Of a stretch of 64,000 bases of DNA, positions 17,217 through 25,079 are shown piece after piece. The notes under the pieces were generated by a model, which saw only the letters and a list, made by a program, of their open reading frames with translations, was not told the DNA's origin and did not search any database. Position 1 is the stretch's first letter. Every line of letters begins with the position of its first letter. Source of the stretch: Paenibacillus koleovorans NBRC 103111 (GTDB lineage Bacteria; Bacillota; Bacilli; Paenibacillales; NBRC-103111); assembly GCF_004000845.1 (NCBI RefSeq), contig NZ_BIMA01000019.1, positions 18,863-82,862 on the forward strand. Direction: 5' to 3'. A program made the position numbers and the translations under genes.

Positions 17217-17962
17217 CGCCCTTTGCCCCCCATCAGGCTTTGGGTATCGAGAATCCGCTCATAGAAGTCCTTCTGGCTCTGCTCGCCCGCATACACCTCG
17301 TTCACGATGCTGCCGTCCCTCAGAAAAATAACCCTTCTGCAATAGCTGGCCGCGTAGGCATCATGGGTGACCATCAGAATGGTCGTGTGAAGCGATTTGT
17401 TCAGGTGCACGAGCTGCTCGAGCAGTTGGGTGGCGGAACGCGAATCGAGCGCGCCGGTCGGCTCGTCCGCGAAGACGATGGCCGGATTCGTGATCAGCGC
17501 TCTGGCGGAAGCGGCACGCTGCTTCTGACCGCCCGAGATTTCGTTCGGGTACTTGTCGAGAATGTCCTCGATGCCGAGCGCTTGGCCGAGCTTCTTGAGG
17601 CGCGATTCCATTTCCTCGGATTTCATTTTGCGCAGCGATAGGGGCAGTAAGATGTTCTCCTTCACTGTCAGCATGTCAAGCAGGTTGTAGTCTTGGAAAA
17701 TAAAGCCCATCCGGTCTTGGCGAAATTGCCGCAGCGCCCGTTTGTTCAAGTCGAGCAGCGACTTCTCCTCCAGGAGAATATCGCCGCCCGAGAACCGGTC
17801 GATCGTCGAGAGGACGTTCATCAGCGTCGACTTGCCGGAGCCGGATGGACCCATGATTGCAGTAAATTCGCCTTGCGTGACCGTGAGATCGATGTTGCGG
17901 AGCACTTGATTTTTGCCGAAGCTCTTGGTGAGCTGTTTCGTTTGAATAATGGTTGCCGTCAT
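17213..17962 (-). CDS. BceA-type ABC transporter ATPase
   Basis: A 249-residue ATPase: Walker A GPSGSGKST, Q-loop FIFQDYNLLD, signature SGGQKQRAASARAL, Walker B AIVFADEPTGALD, H-loop MVTHDA. The EISGGQKQR and DEPTGALDS context is that of BceA/MacB-like ATPases. Translationally coupled to the permease. With the BceRS-type pair it would form a resistance and flux-sensing module against cell-wall-active peptides. Preceded by an inverted repeat that could be the regulator's site. Confidence 0.9.
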   Translation of the reverse strand: MTATIIQTKQLTKSFGKNQVLRNIDLTVTQGEFTAIMGPSGSGKSTLMNVLSTIDRFSGGDILLEEKSLLDLNKRALRQFRQDRMGFIFQDYNLLDMLTVKENILLPLSLRKMKSEEMESRLKKLGQALGIEDILDKYPNEISGGQKQRAASARALITNPAIVFADEPTGALDSRSATQLLEQLVHLNKSLHTTILMVTHDAYAASYCRRVIFLRDGSIVNEVYAGEQSQKDFYERILDTQSLMGGKGR

Positions 17963-18052
17963 GGGATGGTCCCTCCTACATGGCGCATAGTCTTCTTATA
18001 CTATGTACTATAGGGGGATTTCCCATTTCGAACCATAGAAGTAGCGTGATCC

Positions 18053-18074
18053 AAAGTTACGGTTTTGTCACTTT
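18053..18074. promoter_or_regulatory. Inverted repeat upstream of the BceA-type gene
   Basis: AAAGTTAC-GGTTTT-GTCACTTT: 8-bp arms with one mismatch around 6 nt, about 90 nt upstream of the ATPase start and just beyond the sulfatase stop. BceR-type regulators bind inverted repeats upstream of their transporter genes. It could instead be a weak terminator of the sulfatase gene. Confidence 0.4.
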
Positions 18075-18090
18075 CGATCCGGCGGCGGTG

Positions 18091-19434
18091 CTAGACGAGA
18101 ATCGGACGCTGCTGGAGCGGATCGTTGATTTGCTGCTGCCAAAGCGACATCGTAGCGGCCAACGCTTCGATTTGCGGGGCCATATCGGGCTGCTGCGAGA
18201 GATCCTGTGTCTCCCACGGGTCGTTCAGCAGGTCGAACAGCTGGATTCGGTCGGTGCCGACGCCTTTCTCCTCGTTGCGGTAGTAACGGATCAGCTTCCA
18301 ACGTGGTGTTTTGACCATACGCTGGATGTCCATATAGAGGGAAAAGACGCTGTCGCGAATAGGCGCGGTTGCAGGCTGCTGCGTCAGGGTGGGGACAAGG
18401 CTTTGTCCTTCGACGGTTGTCGGGATGGAAAGTCCGGACAGCTCGCATAACGTTGGGAAAATGTCGAATTGGCAGGTGAGTCCCTCGAATTGTCGGCCTG
18501 CTGGAACACCCGGTCCTCTTAGGAGGAATGGGATGCGGACGCTATGGTCGTACATACTCTGCTTGCCCAGCAGGCCGTGCTGTCCTACCGCCAGACCATG
18601 GTCGGCCGTGTATACGATGATGGTGTCGTCCCACAGGCCGCGGTCCTTGAGCGTCTTGAACAGACGGCCGAGCGCATCGTCGTGATGGGTAATCATGGCA
18701 TAATAGTCGGCGATATGTTGGCGGGTTTCAGCGGCGTTACGAGGTTGTTCGGCTAAAAGCTCGTCGCGGATCACCATTTCTCCATTGTCAAAAGGATGCT
18801 GTTCGATGTAATTAGGCGGCAACTGGATGTTGTCGGCGTTGTATCGGCTGGCGAAAGGCTCCGGCGCCGTGCGCGGATCGTGCGGCGAGGTGTAAGCGAG
18901 GTAGAGCAGGAACGGCTCTTCCCGGTCGTAGGTTTGCACGAAGTCTATGGCCGCGTCTGTGAAGATGTCTGTGGAATGGCGGTCCTCGAAGTAAATTTGA
19001 TTTTTTTCGTACTGGCCGTCGGCGCGGAAATCATGCAGCGGCACTTGGTAGTGGTCGCTCATGCCGCCGAAGAAGCATTTGGCCCCTCCGCTGAAGCTGC
19101 GGTGGTGCGTAGCCGGCTCGTTGTGCCATTTGCCCACCTGGAACGTATAGTAGCCGTGCGCGCGGAACCATTCGCCCATGAGCGTCAGCTCCGGGTTGAC
19201 CTTGCCGGCGCCGCCGGTTCGGAAGACACTCGCTCCCGTGTTCACGCTGGCGCGTGTGGGCATGCAGACGGCCGGCGACAGCCCTCCCATAATATGCGTG
19301 CCCCGGAACGATATGCCTTGGTCGATCAAGTGGTCCAGCGCAGGGGTCTGCACGACCGGATCGCCATGTCTGGAAATCGCATCGTGCCGATGATCGTCGG
19401 CTATAATGAAAACCACATTCGGCTGCTTGCTCAT
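18091..19434 (-). CDS. Type I sulfatase
   Basis: A 447-residue alkaline-phosphatase-superfamily sulfatase. N-terminal metal site NVVFIIADDHRHD. The formylglycine signature CMPTRASVNTG (Cys-X-Pro-X-Arg) follows, so the Cys needs conversion by a formylglycine-generating enzyme or anaerobic maturase, not seen in this window. Further motifs are VGKWHN and IIVYTADHG with QHGLLGKQSMYDHSVRIPFLLRGPG. No signal peptide is evident, so it is probably cytoplasmic. The divergent AraC gene suggests carbohydrate-responsive control; the substrate may be a sulfated sugar. GGAGG precedes ATG. Confidence 0.9.
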   Translation of the reverse strand: MSKQPNVVFIIADDHRHDAISRHGDPVVQTPALDHLIDQGISFRGTHIMGGLSPAVCMPTRASVNTGASVFRTGGAGKVNPELTLMGEWFRAHGYYTFQVGKWHNEPATHHRSFSGGAKCFFGGMSDHYQVPLHDFRADGQYEKNQIYFEDRHSTDIFTDAAIDFVQTYDREEPFLLYLAYTSPHDPRTAPEPFASRYNADNIQLPPNYIEQHPFDNGEMVIRDELLAEQPRNAAETRQHIADYYAMITHHDDALGRLFKTLKDRGLWDDTIIVYTADHGLAVGQHGLLGKQSMYDHSVRIPFLLRGPGVPAGRQFEGLTCQFDIFPTLCELSGLSIPTTVEGQSLVPTLTQQPATAPIRDSVFSLYMDIQRMVKTPRWKLIRYYRNEEKGVGTDRIQLFDLLNDPWETQDLSQQPDMAPQIEALAATMSLWQQQINDPLQQRPILV

Positions 19435-19467
19435 GAAGGTTGCCTCCCTCGGAGTTGGCGGAATGGC

Positions 19468-19496
19468 TTGACATTCCTGCCTTTATTCCCATAATT
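19468..19496 (+). promoter_or_regulatory. Promoter of the AraC gene
   Basis: Consensus TTGACA (19468-19473), 17 nt, ATAATT (19491-19496), about 48 nt before the start codon. The intergenic region is shared with the divergent sulfatase gene. Confidence 0.6.
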
Positions 19497-19543
19497 ATAA
19501 ATAAATCAAGCCTGCCTAGCCCATAGCAAAAGGGGTGAACTGC

Positions 19544-20419
19544 ATGTCAAAAAGGATCACTGGATTGGCCATTGGCGAACTGCTGCAGAAAATACTCGGC
19601 GACATGCTGGGCTCCATGAATCGGTTTCGGCTGGAGAGCTCCTACAGCTTGACCGTCCGCCCGCACTGGTCGTTCCCTGACCGGATCCATGACGATTTTC
19701 ACCTGCTGTACGTGAAGGATGGGCGGGGCGGCTATGTGATAGAAGGTGTGGATGAGGTGCCTCTGTTGCCCGGGACTTTGATTTTCCTGTCGCCGCAGAC
19801 GACGCACCGGGCTTACAAATATAAGGGGATCGATCTGAGCATCGTGCCAATTCGGTTCCGATTGTTTTCTTGTGATGATAACGGTTACATCCCATTCGAG
19901 GCGGAGCCCTTCTATTTTCATTTCGTGTGCGAACCCCCTCAGGAGTTCCAGCAGCGGTTCGAAGCGATTCACCGCTATGGCAGCAGCCTGCCGGCTTCTG
20001 ATCTGAGGGACTCGCTGACGCACACCGCCATCGCGCAGCTGCTGGGCGAGCTTGCCTTGCACAGCCAGCTGGCCGATTCCGGCGGCGCCTTGTCGGCTCC
20101 GCTGCTGCATCCGGGCATCCGGCGGCTGGCGTCCTTCCTGGACGAGCATCCGACGAACCGCTCGTCGCTGGAGCAGCTCGCCGCGCTGGCGGACTTGTCG
20201 CCCAAGTACGCCTCGCGCCTGTTCCACGCCTCTATGGGCATGAGCCTCAAGGCGTACCAAATCCGCAGCCGGCTCATCTACGCCCGCTTCCTGCTGGAGA
20301 ACACGGACCAGAGCGTCAAGGATATCGCCGCCGCCCTCGGCTACCCGGACCCGTTCGTATTCTCCAAGCAGTTCAAGGCTGCTTGGGGGTATTCGCCTTC
20401 GGCTGGGCGGGAGGGGTGA
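19544..20419 (+). CDS. AraC-family transcriptional regulator
   Basis: About 291 residues. An N-terminal cupin-like sensing domain (FHLLYVKDGRGGYVIEGVDEVPLLPGTLIFLSPQTTHRAYKY) and two C-terminal HTH motifs (SLEQLAALADLSPKYASRLFHASMGMSLKAYQIRSRL; SVKDIAAALGYPDPFVFSKQFKAAWGYSP). ATG 19544 is favoured because AGGGGTG is 6 nt upstream; the frame extends to GTG 19535 inside that site. Divergent from the sulfatase gene, whose expression it probably controls in response to a sugar. Effector unknown. Confidence 0.9.
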   Translation: MSKRITGLAIGELLQKILGDMLGSMNRFRLESSYSLTVRPHWSFPDRIHDDFHLLYVKDGRGGYVIEGVDEVPLLPGTLIFLSPQTTHRAYKYKGIDLSIVPIRFRLFSCDDNGYIPFEAEPFYFHFVCEPPQEFQQRFEAIHRYGSSLPASDLRDSLTHTAIAQLLGELALHSQLADSGGALSAPLLHPGIRRLASFLDEHPTNRSSLEQLAALADLSPKYASRLFHASMGMSLKAYQIRSRLIYARFLLENTDQSVKDIAAALGYPDPFVFSKQFKAAWGYSPSAGREG

Positions 20420-20798
20420 AGGTTTGTTGTAGTACGGGCCATTTCGGGACCAATAACGATATGGTGTAACGCTATTTTGCCGCAAACCCTTGAATTACGC
20501 AGAATAAAGATATGCCAGATCGTTATTTTCTCGCGTCAGGACCCTTTCGCCTATCGCCGAGCGCTGCTCCCACTATGCAGACCAACTTTTCCCCTTCTTC
20601 GCCCTCTATCGATCGTCGCTACCACCATGTAGACCAATTTTTGCCTCTCTTCCCCACCTCCGACCGCCGCTCCACATTGTAGACCGCCTCCAACCATGCA
20701 CACCTGCCAACAAAAAAGAAAGCCGCCCAGCCCCCGCTGAACAGCTTCTTTCCCTCTCCTTGCCTGCCCTGCCTTGCCTCAACTGACCTCTCAAACCG
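20420..20798. repeat. Intergenic region with degenerate repeats of about 51-nt period
   Basis: Similar blocks recur at regular intervals. AATAACGATATG (20452) and AATAAAGATATG (20503) are 51 nt apart, each followed by a TATTTT block. Then AGACCAACTTTT (20579), AGACCAATTTTT (20631) and AGACCGCC (20681) are 52 and 50 nt apart, preceded by CTATGCAG, CCATGTAG or CATTGTAG. No ORF of note. The arrangement looks like a decayed tandem array in two variants rather than coding DNA. Confidence 0.55.
20712..20748 (-). terminator. Terminator of the phn operon
   Basis: Leftward hairpin of about 13 pairs with several G-U pairs and one bulge (20736-20748 with 20718-20731, GGGG loop), followed by TTTTTTG. 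It lies about 50 nt beyond the second phnE stop. Confidence 0.7.
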
Positions 20799-21587
20799 CT
20801 AAGCACTCCGCAGCTTCCGCTTGAGGCGATTCGCCAACACTTCCATCAGGACCGCAAGCGCCAGAATGAAGTACGTGATCGTCCCGATCTCTCTCACGTC
20901 GTAGTAGAACGAGCTGGCCATGAACATGTCATAGCCGATGCCACCTGCACCTGCAGCCGCCCCCATCGCGACCGAAACGGCAAAGTTGATCTCAAACCGC
21001 AGGAACGTCCACGAAATCAGATATGACATCGTCGAAGGAATAACCGCCTGGAACACGATCTGCCACCAGTTCGCGCCGCTCGACTTGAGCGCCTCGATGA
21101 CGCCGCCGTCCAGCTCCTCGAACGACTCCGAGTACGCCTTGATCAAATACCCGACCGAGTGGAAGGTCATCCCGACGACGGCGGCGACGCTCCCCAGGCC
21201 GGCCGCGACCGCGAAGATGAGCACCCACAATACGGTCGGTACCGCCCGGATGAAAGCCACGAACCCGCGAATAACAACGGAAGCCCAGCGGCTGGACAAG
21301 TTGCGGGCGGCGAACAGGCCGAGGAACAGCGCCAGAACTGCACCGAATAGCGTAGTCAGGAAAGCGAGCCCCAGCGTGATGGCGACTTGCTCGAGCGCTT
21401 CCACTAGCGTGAAATGCTTGAAGTGCGGCTCCAGGAACATCGTCCGTATCGTCTGGAATGTAGACTGAAGTGCTTCTCCGAGCTGGATGTCTTTATAATC
21501 GAATGTGAGAAAGCCATATATCGTCAAAGCCGCCAAGGCGAGCAGCGTCAGTTGGATGGTCAGGCGGGACCGGTTGTAAGGTTTCAT
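20799..21587 (-). CDS. phnE: Phosphonate ABC transporter permease PhnE (second copy)
   Basis: A 262-residue inner-membrane permease with about six TM helices and the EAL-like coupling loop ELDGGVIEALKSSGANWWQIVFQAVIPS. Together with the other PhnE, PhnC and PhnD it imports phosphonates. Overlaps the upstream permease by ATGA; last gene of the operon, followed by a terminator. Two tandem, divergent permease genes are frequent in Gram-positive phosphonate importers and probably form a heterodimer. Confidence 0.92.
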   Translation of the reverse strand: MKPYNRSRLTIQLTLLALAALTIYGFLTFDYKDIQLGEALQSTFQTIRTMFLEPHFKHFTLVEALEQVAITLGLAFLTTLFGAVLALFLGLFAARNLSSRWASVVIRGFVAFIRAVPTVLWVLIFAVAAGLGSVAAVVGMTFHSVGYLIKAYSESFEELDGGVIEALKSSGANWWQIVFQAVIPSTMSYLISWTFLRFEINFAVSVAMGAAAGAGGIGYDMFMASSFYYDVREIGTITYFILALAVLMEVLANRLKRKLRSA

Positions 21588-22369
21588 AGGATCACCCTTC
21601 GGATGCTGTTCGAGACATACTCGATCAGCAAAATAACCGCTACAATGACCAATACCACAAGACTGGCCGAGCTGTAGTTCAAGCTTTTGTAATACAAGCT
21701 GAACAGGAAGCCGATCCCCGTCCCTGTCAAAATGCCGATCAGTGTAGCGTGCCGAATGTTCGTCTCCACCATGAAGAGGATCCAGCTCAGCAGCATCGGG
21801 ATGCTGGACGGCACGACGGATTGGAACACGATGTGGAAGTACCCCGCCCCTGTCGCCCGCAGCGCCTCTACGGATGAACCGCTCACCTCATCGATCGCCT
21901 CCATGAAGGCGCGCGTCAGGAAACCGAACGAACCGAAGAACAAGGCGAAATACCCGGTCAAAACGCTTTGGCCGAAAGAGAACAGCAAGATCATTGACCA
22001 CGCGGCCACATCGATGTTGCGGAACAGCGTCGCGATCCCGCGGCACACCAAGCTGAACGGCCCGCCGATCCCGGTCGTCCGCGACCCGAGAATCGCGAAG
22101 AGGAAAGCAAGCCCCGCCGCGACCGTCGTCGCCGCGATCGACATGAGCACAGTCTCGAGCAACGTATCCAGAATGTCCGGGAGCTTCTTCATCGCCTTGG
22201 CGTCCGGATAAAAGTTGGCGACCGTCCACTCCGCCGCCTTGGGGATCGAAGAGATCCCCTTGACCACGTCGTACTCCGTCACGAAGATGGCCGCCAGCGT
22301 CAGCACGACCATAACGGAAAAATAAACATACGACTGCCTGCGCTTCCTCGCGAAAAAATCAGCCTGCAT
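21584..22369 (-). CDS. phnE: Phosphonate ABC transporter permease PhnE (first copy)
   Basis: About 261 residues; N-terminus MQADFFARKRRQSYVYFSVMVVLTLAAIF, about six TM helices and the coupling motif VSGSSVEALRATGAGYFHIVFQSVVPSSIP. ATG 22369 lies inside the end of phnC (11-nt overlap) with a GGTGGG site; the open frame extends further upstream but within phnC. Partner of the second PhnE. Confidence 0.92.
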   Translation of the reverse strand: MQADFFARKRRQSYVYFSVMVVLTLAAIFVTEYDVVKGISSIPKAAEWTVANFYPDAKAMKKLPDILDTLLETVLMSIAATTVAAGLAFLFAILGSRTTGIGGPFSLVCRGIATLFRNIDVAAWSMILLFSFGQSVLTGYFALFFGSFGFLTRAFMEAIDEVSGSSVEALRATGAGYFHIVFQSVVPSSIPMLLSWILFMVETNIRHATLIGILTGTGIGFLFSLYYKSLNYSSASLVVLVIVAVILLIEYVSNSIRRVIL

Positions 22370-23150
22370 GCTGCCCACCCTGCAAAGCATGCAGCTCGTC
22401 CGCGCGGGCGCCGCCGTAAATATGGCTCAGGACGGTCGTATCTACGCCCCGCGGCGTTCCGTCGTACACGATTCGTCCTTTGTTCACGCCGATGATCCGG
22501 TCCGAATATTTCAGCGCCGTCTCTACCTGATGCAGATTGATCAGCACGGTAATGCCCATCGTCTGGGAAATGCTCTTCAGATGATCCATGATCACCTTGG
22601 ACGCATTCGGATCGAGCGAGGCGATCGGTTCGTCGCACAGCAGCATCTTCGGCTCCTGCACCAACGCCCGGGCGATGCCGACGCGCTGCTTTTGGCCGCC
22701 GCTCAACTGGTCGCAACGCTTGTACATGTGCTCCTCCAGGCCAAGCGCGCTTAGGATGCCCATGGCCCGTTCCTTCTCTTCCTTGCTGTACAAGCCGAAG
22801 ATGCCGGCAAACGTCGATTTGTACCCCAGCCGCCCGTGCAGCACGTTCTCAATAACCGTCAGCCGGTCGACCAGATTGTAGTGCTGGAAAATCATCCCGA
22901 TCTTCGTGCGGAGCTGCTTCAGCTCGCCCCGCTTGAGCTTCGTCACCGGCGCGCCGTCGAATACAATATCGCCGCCGCTCGACTCGATCATCCGGTTGAT
23001 GCAGCGCAGCAGCGTCGATTTCCCCGCACCGGAGGGCCCGATGACCGCTACGAACTCGCCCTTTCGCACCGAAAAGCTGATGTCCGACAAGGCTCTGGCC
23101 TGAGAGCCGTATTGCTTGGAAACTTGACGGCATTCGAGCAACGGACTCAT
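22359..23150 (-). CDS. phnC: Phosphonate ABC transporter ATPase PhnC
   Basis: A 263-residue ATPase: Walker A GPSGAGKST, Q-loop MIFQHYNLVDRLTV, signature LSGGQKQRVGIARAL, Walker B MLLCDEPIASLDP, H-loop INLHQV. These are the marks of PhnC. The start at 23150 uses an ATGA overlap with phnD; an in-frame start at 23180 would lie within phnD. Energises phosphonate uptake. Confidence 0.93.
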   Translation of the reverse strand: MSPLLECRQVSKQYGSQARALSDISFSVRKGEFVAVIGPSGAGKSTLLRCINRMIESSGGDIVFDGAPVTKLKRGELKQLRTKIGMIFQHYNLVDRLTVIENVLHGRLGYKSTFAGIFGLYSKEEKERAMGILSALGLEEHMYKRCDQLSGGQKQRVGIARALVQEPKMLLCDEPIASLDPNASKVIMDHLKSISQTMGITVLINLHQVETALKYSDRIIGVNKGRIVYDGTPRGVDTTVLSHIYGGARADELHALQGGQHAG

Positions 23151-24226
23151 TTGGACAATTCCCGAATCGGATTGAACCATGCGTCCTCCACGGTCAGAAA
23201 TTTTTCTTTGCCCGAGCTTTGGCGGAACAACCCGGAATCCTTGGAATCCTTAGGCAGGAACACCTTCGGGTTCTTCGTCACTTCATCGGACACGAACGCG
23301 TCCTTGAGCTTCTGGATATCGTCGGCGCTAACCGTATTGGTATTAATGGCGAACAGCGAGTTGAGCACCGGCGTGACGGAGATCAGCGAGAACTCTTTGC
23401 CGATCAGGGTATTGAACGGTTCCGCTGCACCTTGCTTTACCCGATACACCGCGCCCGGCTTGTTGGCGGATCCCGATGCGAGCTCCACATAGTTGGCTAC
23501 GCAAGTGTCGCAGAACGCAGCCACATCGACTTTGCCGGTCAACAGGTTGACAGCGGAGCCTTGGTGCGAGCCCCCGAACAACACTTCCGCGAAAAACTTG
23601 TCTTTGCCGCCTTGCAGCAGATCGTCCGTCGTCAGGCTCTTGTATTTGTCCTTCTTGCTGAAATAACTGACGATGCCGGCCGACGGCACCTTGAAGCCCG
23701 AAGTGGAGCTATTGGAGACGAACGAGAACTTCTTGCCCGCAATGTTGTCGATGGAGAACGCGTCGCCGCTCTTGTAGGCGGATTCCTCGCCCTTACGAAC
23801 GTTCAGCCAGCTAAAGTAGACGGCATCGTCCAAAGTGCCGGATGCACCGCTGTTTACGACGAGAGGCTGCACCTTCTTGTTCTTCGTATTCGCTTCAATG
23901 TAGCCTTGTGGACCCATGAAGCTCAAATCGGCATTCCCGTTGGCCAACGCCTCGATGGCAATAATGTAATCGGTCGTCGTTTTATGCTCTACTTTTTTGC
24001 CGATGGCTTTCTCGATGATTTTGCCGATTTCGTCCCGCGCGTCCTTCAAATCCGCTCCGGATTCGTTCGGATACCACGCGATCGTGACCGTGTCCTTCGT
24101 CTTCACCGCGGAGGAACCGTTCGTAGTAGTGCCAGTCGTCGTCTTAGAGTTATCGGAGTTGGAAGCACAAGCTGTCATTACCGCTGCAAGAGTTAGAGTC
24201 GCTAATAGGGCAACCGCTTTTTTCAT
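23147..24226 (-). CDS. phnD: Phosphonate-binding lipoprotein PhnD
   Basis: About 359 residues. The lipoprotein signal MKKAVALLATLTLAAVMTAC has Cys at the lipobox, then a Ser/Thr/Asn-rich linker. The PhnD fold shows VTIAWYPNESGADLKDARDEIGKIIEKAIGKKVE at the start, DLSFMGPQGYIEA, and FVSNSSTSGFKVPSAGIVSYF. ATG 24226 follows AGAAGG; an upstream ATG is less well placed. First gene of the transport half, separated from phnL by 129 nt that hold PhoP-like repeats, so it probably has its own promoter. Confidence 0.93.
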   Translation of the reverse strand: MKKAVALLATLTLAAVMTACASNSDNSKTTTGTTTNGSSAVKTKDTVTIAWYPNESGADLKDARDEIGKIIEKAIGKKVEHKTTTDYIIAIEALANGNADLSFMGPQGYIEANTKNKKVQPLVVNSGASGTLDDAVYFSWLNVRKGEESAYKSGDAFSIDNIAGKKFSFVSNSSTSGFKVPSAGIVSYFSKKDKYKSLTTDDLLQGGKDKFFAEVLFGGSHQGSAVNLLTGKVDVAAFCDTCVANYVELASGSANKPGAVYRVKQGAAEPFNTLIGKEFSLISVTPVLNSLFAINTNTVSADDIQKLKDAFVSDEVTKNPKVFLPKDSKDSGLFRQSSGKEKFLTVEDAWFNPIRELSK

Positions 24227-24300
24227 AAGAAACCTTCTCTCCTTCATCATTTAAAATTGTGAGCTCTCCATACTAGTATACCTAGACACTATCATCGCTC

Positions 24301-24327
24301 TATTAATAGGGTTTTAAGATGTTGTAA
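24301..24327 (-). promoter_or_regulatory. PhoP-box-like repeats upstream of phnD
   Basis: Read leftward the hexamers TTACAA (24322-24327), TTAAAA (24312-24317) and TTAATA (24301-24306) are spaced 10 and 11 nt start to start, like the TTAACA-type direct repeats bound by PhoP in Bacillus. A -10-like TATACT follows downstream, with no good -35, as expected of an activated promoter. Confidence 0.45.
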
Positions 24328-24355
24328 GGATGCGTGGGCTCAAGCCCTCCAGCTT

Positions 24356-25054
24356 TCAAGCCAGAACGCGGCCATCGCGAATTCGGTATTCCCGGCTGCA
24401 GAGGTGGTTCATGAACTCCAGATCGTGAAAAATGCCCAGCATGGTCGTGCCTTCGCCCATCAGCTGCTCGATCAGCACCTTGACCTTGCCCTTGGAAGCC
24501 TCGTCGAGGCTGGCCGTCGGCTCATCGAGCAGCAGCAGCCGGGGACGTTTCGCCATCGCCCGGGCGATGTTCAAGCGCAGCTTTTCCCCGCCGGAGAATG
24601 TAGCTGGATAACTGTCCCACAGCTCGCGGTCGAGCTCGAAATGCTCCAGCATCCGCACCGTCTCCCGCTCGGCGTAGTCCGCATCCCGGCCGGTCTCGAC
24701 GATCGCGTGCTTCACCAGCTCCTTGGCGGTTGTCCGCGGCATTACGTTCAGAAATTGCGATACGTAGCCGATTTCTTCCCGGCGAAGCTCGATCATAATC
24801 CGCTCGGATGCCTGGGCCAGATCGATCGGGCCGTACAAGCGGGAGTTGTACCAGATCTCGCCCGCTTCCGGCAAATAAGTGCGGTGGATGCATTTCAGGA
24901 CGGTGGACTTGCCGCTGCCGCTCTTGCCTGTGATGCCGATGAATTCCCCCTCATGCAGGGTGAGGCTGACGTCCTCGATCGCCCGGATGCGCTTGTTCTT
25001 CTGATGGAGCATGAACGACTTGGACAGCTTCTGGATCGATAAAATCGCTTGCAT
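24356..25054 (-). CDS. phnL: C-P lyase subunit PhnL (ABC-type ATPase)
   Basis: A 232-residue ABC ATPase without membrane partner: Walker A GKSGSGKST, signature FSGGEKLRLNIARAMAKRP, Walker B LLLLDEPTASLDE. It matches PhnL in length and signature. With PhnG, H and I it is required to form ribose-1-methylphosphonate 5-triphosphate from ATP and methylphosphonate. Located 25 nt after phnM. Confidence 0.92.
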   Translation of the reverse strand: MQAILSIQKLSKSFMLHQKNKRIRAIEDVSLTLHEGEFIGITGKSGSGKSTVLKCIHRTYLPEAGEIWYNSRLYGPIDLAQASERIMIELRREEIGYVSQFLNVMPRTTAKELVKHAIVETGRDADYAERETVRMLEHFELDRELWDSYPATFSGGEKLRLNIARAMAKRPRLLLLDEPTASLDEASKGKVKVLIEQLMGEGTTMLGIFHDLEFMNHLCSREYRIRDGRVLA

Positions 25055-25079
25055 GGGCTCCTCCTCCCTCCTCCTCCTC

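Noticed and set aside
20420..20798. CRISPR array
   Set aside because: Although repeats recur about every 51 nt, they are short, diverged and change family along the array, without constant repeats or unique spacers of even length; no cas genes nearby.
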